From Eubacteriaceae bacterium (lineage in GTDB: Bacteria > Bacillota > Clostridia > Peptostreptococcales > Anaerovoracaceae): a DNA stretch of 64,000 nt. Location of the stretch: contig CABIXY010000001.1 of the NCBI GenBank assembly GCA_902362805.1, forward strand, positions 186,001-250,000. The letters run 5' to 3'. This document shows, one piece after another, positions 25,183-33,568 of this stretch; position 1 is the first letter of the stretch; each line of letters begins with the position of its first letter. The translations under genes and the position numbers were made by a program. The notes under the pieces were generated by a model. It saw only the letters and a program-made list of their open reading frames with translations, searched no databases and was not told the origin of the DNA.

Positions 25183-26589
25183 TTATTTTTCTGTAACGAT
25201 CAGTTTGCCGCCGCTGGCAAGGGTATATTCTGCGGTTTCACAGGCAGCAGCTTTGATGGTTACGCCTTCTGGTGCATCAATCTGTGCAGGGTTGATGTCG
25301 GCAATCATAATGACATTTGAGTCGGCTGTTGCAATCCACTTGCTGCCTGTGTCCATGGCCAAAGTCACGTTTTCCATCTTTCCTTTAATTAGAGTAGCGG
25401 CAAGCTCTGCCCACATGGTTCTGTCTGTATCCAGATGAATCAGATCTCCCTCCACAGACATGTCTTTCATTTTTATATTGACGCCATAGACGGGTTCTGT
25501 TACTTTGGTGGCACAGGGATCATCGTTGACAATGGTTTTGACGAGAATGCCCTTTGCGGACTTGATATCCACATTGTGCAGATCGATCAGAACGTTGTGG
25601 CTCTTGACCAGAAACGCTTCCGCCTTTGTGCGGATTTTGCCTCCCGTTACCATTGCCTCTGCAACTTCTTCCTGCCAGCCGTTGACACAGTGCATCAGCC
25701 CGAAGTAGGAGCCACATTTTGCTGTACAATTGTTGAAAGTCATATCGCTGTTGCCGGCTATAATCCCCATCATACAGCTGGTATCAATGTGACAGTTGTT
25801 GAAGACGTCGTGACAGCCCGGATCGGAATAAGCGCCGTATCCGCTTTTGGTGCAGACGATGTCACAGTCGTTGGCTTCTAGATATACATAACCTTCTGAG
25901 CTTTCTGTCGAGAGTGCCGCCCAACCATCACAGATGATTTTTGTATTGTAAAAGTAGGACTGAGAGTTGCTCATGGTGCAGTGGGTGCGGGTATTTCCCT
26001 TGATTTCCAAGGCAGGCGGCGGTGTTGACATTAGTTCCGTCGGTTCTGGGATTTCGTCGCCAAAAGCCATGCCGTGAGACCATATAACGGAATCGTAAAC
26101 CCGCAGTGTGGAATTCTCTTCCGCAGCTGTGGAGTATCTAGTTCTGCCGGTGGTATTGATGACTGCATTCTTAAGTGTCATGTTCGCGCCGTATTTGACA
26201 GCTGCACCGCTGGATGGACCGCCGATGCCGCTGCCGTCTCCTGCTGTACTGATATATGCCCCGTCTACTGTTACATTGGAAGCAGAACCTTCGGCGTAAA
26301 TACCGCCTTCGGTGCCTTTATAGGCAGTGACTTTGATATCCCGCAGATTTTGGCCATCGATTTCGCCGCCATATAAAATCTCGTCCTGGGATAGGGACTT
26401 TTCATATCGGCCGTTTTTAATATGGATTGCAGCTTTTGCTGACGGATCTGGTGCAAACCAGTCGATTTCCGGCTTGCCAGGATTGAGAACGGCGTTAACA
26501 CCTTTGATGATGTCAGCCATCATTGCAAGATTGGTAGATGCCTTTCTTGCAGGTTTGTCTATTGTAAGTCCTTTTATTGTCTTGTTCAT
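25183..26589 (-). CDS. Right-handed beta-helix protein without signal peptide
   Basis: A 468-residue protein with repeating short strands typical of a right-handed parallel beta-helix (for example NVTVDGAYIST, NMTLKNAVINTTG, DMTFNNCTAKCG). Cysteines are unusually dense between about residues 225 and 320. There is no signal peptide or membrane helix, so unlike most beta-helix pectin lyases and adhesins it should stay in the cytoplasm. It is the first gene of an operon with a VOC protein and an MFS transporter. It could be a lyase or epimerase acting on the imported compound; no catalytic residues are recognisable. Confidence 0.75.
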   Translation of the reverse strand: MNKTIKGLTIDKPARKASTNLAMMADIIKGVNAVLNPGKPEIDWFAPDPSAKAAIHIKNGRYEKSLSQDEILYGGEIDGQNLRDIKVTAYKGTEGGIYAEGSASNVTVDGAYISTAGDGSGIGGPSSGAAVKYGANMTLKNAVINTTGRTRYSTAAEENSTLRVYDSVIWSHGMAFGDEIPEPTELMSTPPPALEIKGNTRTHCTMSNSQSYFYNTKIICDGWAALSTESSEGYVYLEANDCDIVCTKSGYGAYSDPGCHDVFNNCHIDTSCMMGIIAGNSDMTFNNCTAKCGSYFGLMHCVNGWQEEVAEAMVTGGKIRTKAEAFLVKSHNVLIDLHNVDIKSAKGILVKTIVNDDPCATKVTEPVYGVNIKMKDMSVEGDLIHLDTDRTMWAELAATLIKGKMENVTLAMDTGSKWIATADSNVIMIADINPAQIDAPEGVTIKAAACETAEYTLASGGKLIVTEK

Positions 26590-26749
26590 TGCATCTCCTC
26601 ATATTTGTAAACCGTTTCCAACTGGTTCCTTTGTTGTTTTTACTATACTAGATTCTTTGACTTGTGTAAAATTGATAATTTGGTATAATTATTATAACAA
26701 AAAAAGTATTATTCAGAAAATTCATAGTTTGGGGATGGAGGGGATTGCT

Positions 26750-27640
26750 TTGAATGATTTGCAGATTGATTATTTTTTGGCTGTAGCCAGGAATTTAAGC
26801 TTTACAAAAACTGCCGAGGAGATGTATGTATCTCAACCGGCGATCAGCAGACATATTTCTCATTTAGAAAAAGAACTGGGCTTTGCTCTCTTCGACCGCA
26901 GTAAGAAGACAACCCAATTGACTCCGGCGGGCGGTTTATTCTATGATTTTTTCTGTGAATACAGACAGAATCTAGCCAGAGCGAAGGAAAGGGCGTATAA
27001 GTTAACCAATGAACAGGTGGGAAGCGTCAGGCTTGCCTGCATGGATGGCTGGAAAAACGTGGAGGCGATTCCCCTGGCTCTGCGTAATTTTCAGAACAGG
27101 TTTCAGAATGTGGACATATCCCTGAGCAGCTACGGCTTCAAGGGGCTTTTGAAGGCTCTGGGCTCGGACAAAGTAGATGTCATCATGGCCTTGGAGGGGA
27201 CGACGGAGGATTACCCCGACATTATGACAAAGACTGTTACAGATGTGCCTCTAAAGCTGATTTATTCTGTCCATCACAAATTTGCGGGTCGGGAAGGGCT
27301 GACGCCTGTGGACTTTAAGGACGAGAAACTCTTTGTCCCGACGACGGAAGAATCAAAACAGGCAGAAGTCAATAACAAACGGTTTTGCAGACCTTATGGC
27401 TTTGTGCCGACACAGGTCATGGTGGACAATATCGAGTCCATGCTTCTCAACGTCCAGAATGGATTTGGCGTGGCAATTATCGACGAGTGGGCGCTGCAAT
27501 CCGCTGGCAAAGACTTTTTATCTGTGGATCTTGGCGTTTCTAACGATGTCATTCTGGCCTGGAAGGAGACCAATTTGAATCCGGCCATCGGTGCGCTGGT
27601 AAGTGAAATGATTTTTATATTTAATCGGGAAAAGGAATAA
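26750..27640 (+). CDS. LysR family transcriptional regulator
   Basis: A 296-residue LysR protein. The helix-turn-helix is DLQIDYFLAVARNLSFTKTA onward with SQPAISRHISHLEKELG; the effector domain starts near GSVRLACMDG. I place the start at TTG 26750 because GGAGGGG lies 5-6 bases before it and the protein then begins MNDLQIDYF, as in the family; the open frame extends upstream only by chance. It is divergent from the beta-helix operon and should regulate it. Confidence 0.9.
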   Translation: MNDLQIDYFLAVARNLSFTKTAEEMYVSQPAISRHISHLEKELGFALFDRSKKTTQLTPAGGLFYDFFCEYRQNLARAKERAYKLTNEQVGSVRLACMDGWKNVEAIPLALRNFQNRFQNVDISLSSYGFKGLLKALGSDKVDVIMALEGTTEDYPDIMTKTVTDVPLKLIYSVHHKFAGREGLTPVDFKDEKLFVPTTEESKQAEVNNKRFCRPYGFVPTQVMVDNIESMLLNVQNGFGVAIIDEWALQSAGKDFLSVDLGVSNDVILAWKETNLNPAIGALVSEMIFIFNREKE

Positions 27641-27681
27641 AAAAGGAGCGCGAGACCTGGCGTCCAGTTGGAATATGATAA

Positions 27682-27734
27682 AAAACGGGACAACACACTG
27701 AGCAACTTTGTTTGCTTGCTGTATTGTCCCGTTT
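27682..27734. terminator. Terminator between convergent genes
   Basis: AAACGGGACAA (27682-27692) pairs with TTGTCCCGTTT (27724-27734). It separates the LysR gene and the convergent Uma2-type gene. Confidence 0.75.
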
Positions 27735-27742
27735 CTCATGTC

Positions 27743-28510
27743 CTATATTTCTTCTTTTGCCCATTTTGCAATGCGCTCGAACTTCAAAACCAGCTTGCCG
27801 TCATAGATGCTGACAGGGACATCCGCATCAATGGGATAGATTGTAGGCCCGATTTCGCCGTCGAAAACGTAAACCAGGATTCTCTCTTGATAAGGATCCA
27901 CGATCCAGTATTCCTTTACGTCTGCAGCGGCATATTTGGAAAGCTTGATGATGTGATCTCTCCGCCGCGTTCCCGGGGAGACGACTTCCAGCACGAAATC
28001 CGGCGCTCCTACGATATTGCTTCTGATGATTTGATCTCTATTGCAGATAATCACTACATCAGGTTGAATCATGGTCTTCTCGTCATTGTCCAGCTGTATA
28101 TCCACTGGTGAAATAAATGGAATACAGATGCCGCCTTGATCGAGAATAAAGTTGGCAATCTGCCTATGGAGTTCGCCTGCCATCAACTGATGAAAGGTGG
28201 TGGGCGCTGCCATATCGTAAAAATACCCGTCGATCAGTTCCACCCGCTGGTCATCTGGCAGAGCGCGGTAGTCCTCAATGGTATACTCGCCTGGTTTTTT
28301 ACTCACCTGATATTCGGGTGTCGATTCCATAACCACCATCTTTTCCTTAAAAATTCGTTCCAAGGCCAAAATGGTGTCGTACCGTGGGCTCTTGGTCTCA
28401 CCGTTGAAAATCTTCTGTACTGTGCCGAGGGGAACACCGGACAGATCGGCAATCTGTGCATAGGAATAGCCGAATTCTTTTTTCTTCTCTTTCATTACTT
28501 CAATTTTCAT
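27743..28510 (-). CDS. Uma2-type nuclease-fold protein with N-terminal HTH
   Basis: A 255-residue protein. Residues 1-65 are a Cro/XRE-like helix-turn-helix (YSYAQIADLSGVPLGTVQKIF). Residues 80-250 are a Uma2 (DUF820) domain of the PD-(D/E)XK fold, with MIQPDVVIIC and APDFVLEVVSPGTRRRDHIIK carrying the Asp and Glu-x-Val core. Uma2 proteins are widespread, often multicopy, with no settled function. ATG 28510 is chosen for its spacing from GGGGGG. Two 12-bp direct repeats lie upstream, which suggests self-regulation. Confidence 0.88.
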   Translation of the reverse strand: MKIEVMKEKKKEFGYSYAQIADLSGVPLGTVQKIFNGETKSPRYDTILALERIFKEKMVVMESTPEYQVSKKPGEYTIEDYRALPDDQRVELIDGYFYDMAAPTTFHQLMAGELHRQIANFILDQGGICIPFISPVDIQLDNDEKTMIQPDVVIICNRDQIIRSNIVGAPDFVLEVVSPGTRRRDHIIKLSKYAAADVKEYWIVDPYQERILVYVFDGEIGPTIYPIDADVPVSIYDGKLVLKFERIAKWAKEEI

Positions 28511-28561
28511 AATAGGCACCCCCCTATCCTTTATTCTTTGAGATCATCATACCATATTATA

Positions 28562-28585
28562 ACCGATATATCAACCGCTATATGA
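28562..28585 (-). promoter_or_regulatory. Two tandem 12-bp operator-like repeats
   Basis: ACCGATATATCA (28562-28573) and ACCGCTATATGA (28574-28585) abut each other about 50 bp upstream of the HTH-Uma2 start. Likely a binding site of that protein. Confidence 0.5.
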
Positions 28586-28610
28586 TATAAAACGGTTAGA
28601 ATACGGTCAT

Positions 28611-28662
28611 AAAAAAGAAAACCAATTGCGAAAGCGAATTTCACTGATCGGTTTTCTTTTTT
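28611..28662. terminator. Bidirectional terminator
   Basis: AAAAAAGAAAACC and GGTTTTCTTTTTT pair across a loop with a small inner hairpin. On minus it ends the MDR oxidoreductase gene. Confidence 0.85.
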
Positions 28663-28693
28663 CTAGATCACTTAATATGCTTTGTAAAGGATG

Positions 28694-29734
28694 CTACCAC
28701 TGAATGACGCCGCCTACAAGGGTCGGATCCAGATTCCACACCTGTTCATAGGCTGCAGGGATTTCGGTATAATTAAATCTGTGAGTAATCAGAGGCTTGA
28801 TATTCAGCTTTCCGTAGTGAATCAGTTCCAGAAAGACTCTGATATCCTCGTCACAGGTCCAAACGTCGGTGCCGGTATATCTGTATAGCCTGGAGTCCAT
28901 CACAGGCGGCCAGGTGCCCTTGATGACCAGATCAGCGCGTTTTAAGGCAAACGGTTTGGAGTTGACGTAGGTGCCGATGAGGCTGGCTCCTTTCTGCATC
29001 AGATTATCATCATAATTTGGCATGGTCTCACCGTGTACCTGTGAGATCATAACCACGCGGCCTCGTTCACTGACCAGGTCGAAGGCTTGTTCCAGCGGTT
29101 GTCTGGAACCGGTTGCTTCAAAGATGACTGGACATCCGCCCCTGTTCAAGGAATTGACCACCTCAGTCAGCCGGTCTGGTTCTTTAGCAGGATTGATTGC
29201 GAAGTCGACGCCCATTTCCCGGGCCATATCTAATCGGCCTTCATCTAAATCCGTTACGATGATTGGCAATGCCCCTGCGCATTTCGCACATTGTGCGGTG
29301 ATGGCGCCTACAAAACCCTGACCCATGACGATGACCGGCTCCCCCAATTGAAGATTAGATCTCCGCAGGGCATACATGCCTGTGTGACCGAGATTGAAGA
29401 AAGCTGCCTGCTCCATATCTATTCCCTTTGGCGCAGGGGTACAGTTGTACTCGTCCATAAGCAGGTACTGGGCGTGTTCACCGGTAGTGACCACGTTATC
29501 CCCTACTGCAAAATCCGTGACGCCGGGACCGATTTCGATGACTTTGGCGGCCATACTGTAGCCGATACTGGTAGGCAGGGGTACGATGTGTTCACCCATG
29601 AGACCATTTTCTGTACCAGGACTCATGGTGGAATACTGTGCCTCCAGAAGTAATTGCCCCTGGCCTGGTGCAGGCAGTTCCTTCTCTTGTAAAGTAACCT
29701 TACCAGGTTCAACTTGTGCAAATATTGTTTTCAT
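28694..29734 (-). CDS. Medium-chain dehydrogenase/reductase, non-canonical zinc site
   Basis: A 346-residue MDR-superfamily oxidoreductase. The N-terminal GroES-like domain has STMSPGTENGLM where zinc-dependent members have a GxCGxD motif, so the catalytic cysteine is absent, as in BchC-like members. The Rossmann domain carries GQGFVGAITAQCAK (about residues 137-150) and an acidic VTDLDEGRL that favours NAD. It is monocistronic between a terminator and a 400-bp intergenic region. The substrate is unknown, probably a secondary alcohol or polyol. Confidence 0.85.
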   Translation of the reverse strand: MKTIFAQVEPGKVTLQEKELPAPGQGQLLLEAQYSTMSPGTENGLMGEHIVPLPTSIGYSMAAKVIEIGPGVTDFAVGDNVVTTGEHAQYLLMDEYNCTPAPKGIDMEQAAFFNLGHTGMYALRRSNLQLGEPVIVMGQGFVGAITAQCAKCAGALPIIVTDLDEGRLDMAREMGVDFAINPAKEPDRLTEVVNSLNRGGCPVIFEATGSRQPLEQAFDLVSERGRVVMISQVHGETMPNYDDNLMQKGASLIGTYVNSKPFALKRADLVIKGTWPPVMDSRLYRYTGTDVWTCDEDIRVFLELIHYGKLNIKPLITHRFNYTEIPAAYEQVWNLDPTLVGGVIQW

Positions 29735-29958
29735 TTTATTATCTCCTCCGTTGATTTGGGGACCAGTTTGGAAACTATTTTAATGTATGTTTATTGTTTC
29801 ATATTTTGAGGTGAAATGCAATAGAACATTGAAATTTCAATGATATCGAAAAACAAATGTGAAGTATAACAAAAAAGTAATTGATTATTTTTTAAATCCT
29901 TTTGTTATGCTAAACTGGTTTACTATATAGAACGTTCGATTTTAAAAAACGAGTGCAT

Positions 29959-30093
29959 GAGGTCGCCTCACTGAGCCGTAAACGCCAGCCAGCTAAATCT
30001 GGGGCGTTCTGGCATGAGACCTGCATCAGCGCTGGCTTCGCCAATCGCTGTGCCAGGGTTTCCTACACACTTATGCTGCCCGCAAGGGGCGGC
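29959..30093 (+). ncRNA. Structured leader upstream of ECF sigma gene
   Basis: Four hairpins stand in a row. GAGG/CCTC (29959-29969). AACGCC with GGCGTT enclosing CCAG/CTGG, with an AG bulge on the left only (29981-30008). CTGGCA/TGCCAG enclosing CAGCG/CGCTG and TGGC/GCCA (30009-30056). GCTGCCC/GGGCGGC (30075-30093). The rest of the 29735-30137 gap is AT-rich. The compact set looks like a cis-acting RNA or a repeat element; I do not recognise a riboswitch class. The second hairpin matches the bulged hairpins in the repeats at 46.7 and 51.5 kb. Confidence 0.55.
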
Positions 30094-30137
30094 GTTTCGT
30101 AAGGTACGTTCTTTAAACCATAGGAAGGAGCTCCTCC

Positions 30138-30680
30138 GTGAAAGACGCAGAACTGATTACAAGAATTAAACAGGGAGAAAGAGATTTGCTGGGAATCCTC
30201 ATAGAAAGGTATTACGACCAGATTTTCAAATTCTGCTATTACAAGACGGGAGATGAGACGCTGGCCTGCGATTGCGCCCAGGATACTTTTCTGAGGATGA
30301 TCCGCTACATGGATACCTATATCGAAAAAGACAGGTTTAAGTCTTATCTTTTTCAAATTGCCAGCAATGTCTGCAATGATGGTCTACGCAAAAGGGGTGA
30401 TTGTTTCATTGAGGATCAGGCGGAGGCAAAGGAGAAGATGACGGCCGCATCTGATAGAGGCGACATAGGCGAGCAGATGGCCATGGCGGATGCGGTCAAG
30501 TCTGCGCTGGCGGCTTTGCCTCAGATCCAAAGGGATGTGATCATTCTTCGCTTTTACAGCGATCTGAAGGTCAGTGAAATTGCGAAAATCACGGGAGCCA
30601 GCATTCCAACAGTGAAATCCCGGCTTAGGCAGGGAAAAAATAAATTGAAGACGATATTAGAGAAGGAGGGATTATTTTGA
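30138..30680 (+). CDS. ECF-type RNA polymerase sigma factor
   Basis: A 180-residue sigma-70 protein starting at GTG behind GGAAGGAG. Region 2 (LACDCAQDTFLRMIRYMDTY, about residues 50-70) and region 4 (LPQIQRDVIILRFYSDLKVSEIAKITG, about 133-160) are clear. It heads a four-gene unit with a membrane protein and an ABC exporter, the arrangement of envelope-stress or antimicrobial-peptide response systems. The next gene overlaps by 4 bp and may be its inhibitor. Confidence 0.92.
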   Translation: MKDAELITRIKQGERDLLGILIERYYDQIFKFCYYKTGDETLACDCAQDTFLRMIRYMDTYIEKDRFKSYLFQIASNVCNDGLRKRGDCFIEDQAEAKEKMTAASDRGDIGEQMAMADAVKSALAALPQIQRDVIILRFYSDLKVSEIAKITGASIPTVKSRLRQGKNKLKTILEKEGLF

Positions 30681-31450
30681 GAAGCCACATGGATGAACAA
30701 CGACTGGAGAAAGCGCTGCGCCAATATGAATCACCTGCACCGGGACAGGATCGAAAAGAATTGACAAAACTGCTGGCTGCTAAGGCGCTGGCAAAGAAAC
30801 CGCTGACACAGGGTAAACCGCTTTCCCAGAGGGTCAGAGAACAGGCCGCTTATATTTCCCCTGTCACCTGGACGCTTCAGGCAGTGGTCCTGCTGGTCAC
30901 TTTGAGCAGGCTGTCAGCTTCCAATGGATCGCAGTTTTTTACGATGCTTTCGATTATGGCGCCCCTGCTGGGTATCATCGGCGGCTGTGAACTGATCAGA
31001 AGCTACGATCACAACATGTGGGAACTGGAGATGGCGTGCAGACATAATCTGCGGAGCATCTTTGCCGTAAAACTGTTGATTCTGGGGTTAGCGGATTTTC
31101 TTGTCCTGGCTGCTGTCATCTACGGAACTGGACTGAACAACACAAAATTCGCCTTGACGGCAGTCATGATTCTGGTCCCGTTCAATCTATCCAACAGTTT
31201 ATATCTGTGGTTGATTGTGAAGCTGCGACACAGATGTACGAATTATGTTTTAGCGGGAGCAGGGATTTTCTTATCTTTGATTATGTTGTGGATCAATGGG
31301 GCATTGAATCAATCCTTGCTGATAAGCGTCTTTTCACAGTATATGGTGACGATGCCGATATTGGCGGCAAGCCTGGCGCTGGTCATTTTTGCCGCGGCCA
31401 TATTATTACGAAACAGCGGAAAGGGGTACAATAAATGGAATTATATTTAA
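30677..31450 (+). CDS. Six-helix membrane protein, possible anti-sigma factor
   Basis: A 257-residue protein starting at TTG inside the sigma stop, with AAGGAGGG 6 bases before. The first 75 residues are hydrophilic and helical; then about six membrane helices follow (for example FTMLSIMAPLLGIIGGCELI and YVLAGAGIFLSLIMLWI). There is no zinc finger. Its position between sigma and ABC genes suggests it senses a membrane signal for the sigma factor. The family is not certain. Confidence 0.8.
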   Translation: MRSHMDEQRLEKALRQYESPAPGQDRKELTKLLAAKALAKKPLTQGKPLSQRVREQAAYISPVTWTLQAVVLLVTLSRLSASNGSQFFTMLSIMAPLLGIIGGCELIRSYDHNMWELEMACRHNLRSIFAVKLLILGLADFLVLAAVIYGTGLNNTKFALTAVMILVPFNLSNSLYLWLIVKLRHRCTNYVLAGAGIFLSLIMLWINGALNQSLLISVFSQYMVTMPILAASLALVIFAAAILLRNSGKGYNKWNYI

Positions 31451-32313
31451 ATCATATATCAAAAGTATATGATACTAAGACGGCTGTAGATGACGTGACT
31501 TTGAAACTGGAGCCGGGAATCTACGGGCTGCTAGGCGCTAACGGCGCAGGAAAGACGACTTTGATGCGGATTATCTGTGATATTCAGCAGGCTACAGGAG
31601 GACGGGTAGAGTACGACCACGAGGATATTGCCGGTTTAGGGGAGGAATACAGGAATGTTCTCGGCTATCTTCCGCAGCATTTTGGTTACTATCCTGATTT
31701 TACCGCCTACAAGTTCATGCTGTATCTGGCTTCTTTGAAGGGGCTCGCCAAAGGTTATGCAAAGGAACGGTCGCTGCAGCTGCTGGAGGAAGTAGGCCTG
31801 CTGGAGGTGCGAAATAAGAAAATCAAAACTTTTTCAGGAGGCATGCGTCAGCGTCTTGGCATTGCCCAGGCTCTGCTTAACGATCCCAGGGTGCTGGTCC
31901 TGGATGAGCCGACGGTGGGTCTGGATCCCAAGGAAAGAGTCAAGTTCAGGAACATGATCAGTTCCCTTTCTGCCGGCAAAATTGTCATCTTTTCCACCCA
32001 TATCGTCTCCGACGTGGAGTATATCGCTGACCAGATTCTGGTCATGAAGGACGGGAGGATCATGCATCAGGGACGCCCGGAGGAAATCACCAAAGAGGTG
32101 GCAGGGAAGGTCTGGGAATGCAGGGTCCGTCCCAGGGACGTGGATCGCTTTGTGGAAAAGTGCAACGTGGGCAACTTGAAGCACGAGGACGGCTATACGA
32201 TTTTGCGTATCGTGTCGGAGGAAAAGCCTATGGAGGACGCGCAGCCGGTTCCGCCGACCCTGGAAGATCTATATCTCTATTATTTTGAAGAGGCAGGTGA
32301 AGAACATGCGTAG
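31435..32313 (+). CDS. ABC transporter ATP-binding protein
   Basis: A 292-residue ATPase: Walker A GANGAGKTTL (about residue 36), Q-loop LPQHFGYY, signature SGGMRQRL, Walker B VLVLDEPTVGLDP and H-loop FSTHIVSD. The 70-residue C-terminal extension is usual for drug, bacitracin or lantibiotic exporters of the ABC-2 type. It overlaps the previous gene by 16 bp and the permease by 8 bp. Confidence 0.94.
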   Translation: MELYLNHISKVYDTKTAVDDVTLKLEPGIYGLLGANGAGKTTLMRIICDIQQATGGRVEYDHEDIAGLGEEYRNVLGYLPQHFGYYPDFTAYKFMLYLASLKGLAKGYAKERSLQLLEEVGLLEVRNKKIKTFSGGMRQRLGIAQALLNDPRVLVLDEPTVGLDPKERVKFRNMISSLSAGKIVIFSTHIVSDVEYIADQILVMKDGRIMHQGRPEEITKEVAGKVWECRVRPRDVDRFVEKCNVGNLKHEDGYTILRIVSEEKPMEDAQPVPPTLEDLYLYYFEEAGEEHA

Positions 32314-33385
32314 ACTGATTGGTTTTGAACTGGAAAAAATCCTGAAGAGGAAAATCGTCTGGGTGGGGCTGGCAGCTTTGATCGGACTGAACATCGTAAT
32401 GTATATCTTTACGGGAATGCCCTCCGTGGAAGTGATGAACGACCAGGGCGGATACAGCAAAGGCGCCGAAGCCATCGCCGTGGACAGGGAGCTGACAAAG
32501 CCATATGAGGGCGTCTTCACCGATGACACGGTAAAGCAGATTTTTCTGGATCACAAGGAAAAGGCGGAGCGGACGAATCCTTTTGGCACGATGGATTTTG
32601 CCTATGATACCACTGCCAGAATCTTCTTGGACGATCAGGGCAATTACAATCAGCTACCGGTCGAGGACGTTTTCGGCGAAGATGAGGCCATGCGGGAGTT
32701 TCGCTACGCCCTGGGCGAGCAGCAGTTTCTAAACTATATGCCGATGATTCTTCTGGTTCTGGGTTACGTTCTCATCATCGCCCTTTCGCCGGTCTTCTCC
32801 GACGAGTATATGCGGGGCACCGACGCGTTGATTCTCACGTCAAAGCTGGGCAAAAGGCAGTGTGCCATTGCGAAGGTGGCTGCGTCCATGCTCTTTGCCG
32901 CCATCCTCGCCGCGGTGATCATTTTGATCAACTGGCTGCTGATGGTGATCTTTTTCGGCACAGAGGGGTGGGACGCAAGTATCCAGGTGGCGTCCATAGC
33001 CTTTATGGAAGTGCCTTACGCACTGACAGTAGGACAGACCGTTGTCTTTGGCGTGCTGCTGTGGTCTGCCGCCACACTTGGTCTTGCGGGCCTGGTGATG
33101 ATCTGCTCGTCGGTTGCCAGGACTTCCTTCATGACGCTGATTGTCACGCTGATCGTCTACACCGTGCCGTTGAGCGTTTCAAGCCTCGATTACCAGTGGC
33201 TGCAACGGATTCTGGCCTTTATGCCGAGCACCATGAGCACCATCAAAGGGGTGGTCAGCTTCCCTCTCGTCGAGATCGGCGGCGTTACCTTTAACTTCAG
33301 CTGGCTGCCGGTGGTGGCGCTGGTTCTCTTCGCGGCGCTGTCCTTTCCGGCCGCCCACAGAGCCTTCCAGAGGAAGATGGCGTGA
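32306..33385 (+). CDS. ABC-2 type transporter permease
   Basis: A 359-residue membrane protein. One N-terminal helix (VWVGLAALIGLNIVMYIF), an extracytoplasmic loop of about 110 residues, then five helices in the second half. Start ATG 32306 is chosen over 32285 because an AGGTGAAG site precedes it. Partner of the ATPase encoded just upstream; the substrate is unknown. GC content rises through this operon compared with its flanks, which might reflect transfer. Confidence 0.9.
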   Translation: MRRLIGFELEKILKRKIVWVGLAALIGLNIVMYIFTGMPSVEVMNDQGGYSKGAEAIAVDRELTKPYEGVFTDDTVKQIFLDHKEKAERTNPFGTMDFAYDTTARIFLDDQGNYNQLPVEDVFGEDEAMREFRYALGEQQFLNYMPMILLVLGYVLIIALSPVFSDEYMRGTDALILTSKLGKRQCAIAKVAASMLFAAILAAVIILINWLLMVIFFGTEGWDASIQVASIAFMEVPYALTVGQTVVFGVLLWSAATLGLAGLVMICSSVARTSFMTLIVTLIVYTVPLSVSSLDYQWLQRILAFMPSTMSTIKGVVSFPLVEIGGVTFNFSWLPVVALVLFAALSFPAAHRAFQRKMA

Positions 33386-33423
33386 GGCGGGTTGTGCCTG
33401 GGCATTGCCTCTGCGCGCGGGAG

Positions 33424-33515
33424 TTATCGCAAAAAAATAAAATGAATTGCCACAAAAAAGTAAAATAAATTATCACAAAAAGATAAAATACGTTAGCGTA
33501 AAAAATAAAAATTGA
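33424..33515. repeat. Four abutting 23-bp iterons
   Basis: Copies start at 33424, 33447, 33470 and 33493, each exactly 23 bp and directly abutting. The core is TTATCGCAAAAAAATAAAAT with variation in the middle. They lie 54 bp upstream of the DUF4143 ATPase gene and downstream of the ABC operon. No spacers, so not CRISPR; more like an operator array. Confidence 0.88.
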
Positions 33516-33568
33516 TTGATAAACCGACCTCCCTGTGACATAATAACAGCAGGGAGGTAATTTTATAG

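Noticed and set aside
26327..26749. 141-residue N-terminal extension of the second LysR gene
   Set aside because: It runs opposite the beta-helix gene, lacks family similarity, and a ribosome site precedes the TTG at 26750.
30009..30027. B12-box-like string GAGACCTGC, suggesting a cobalamin riboswitch
   Set aside because: Other conserved parts of the cobalamin riboswitch are missing, and the downstream gene is a sigma factor.
33424..33515. Short regular repeats that could suggest a CRISPR array
   Set aside because: The 23-bp copies abut with no spacers and no cas genes are near.
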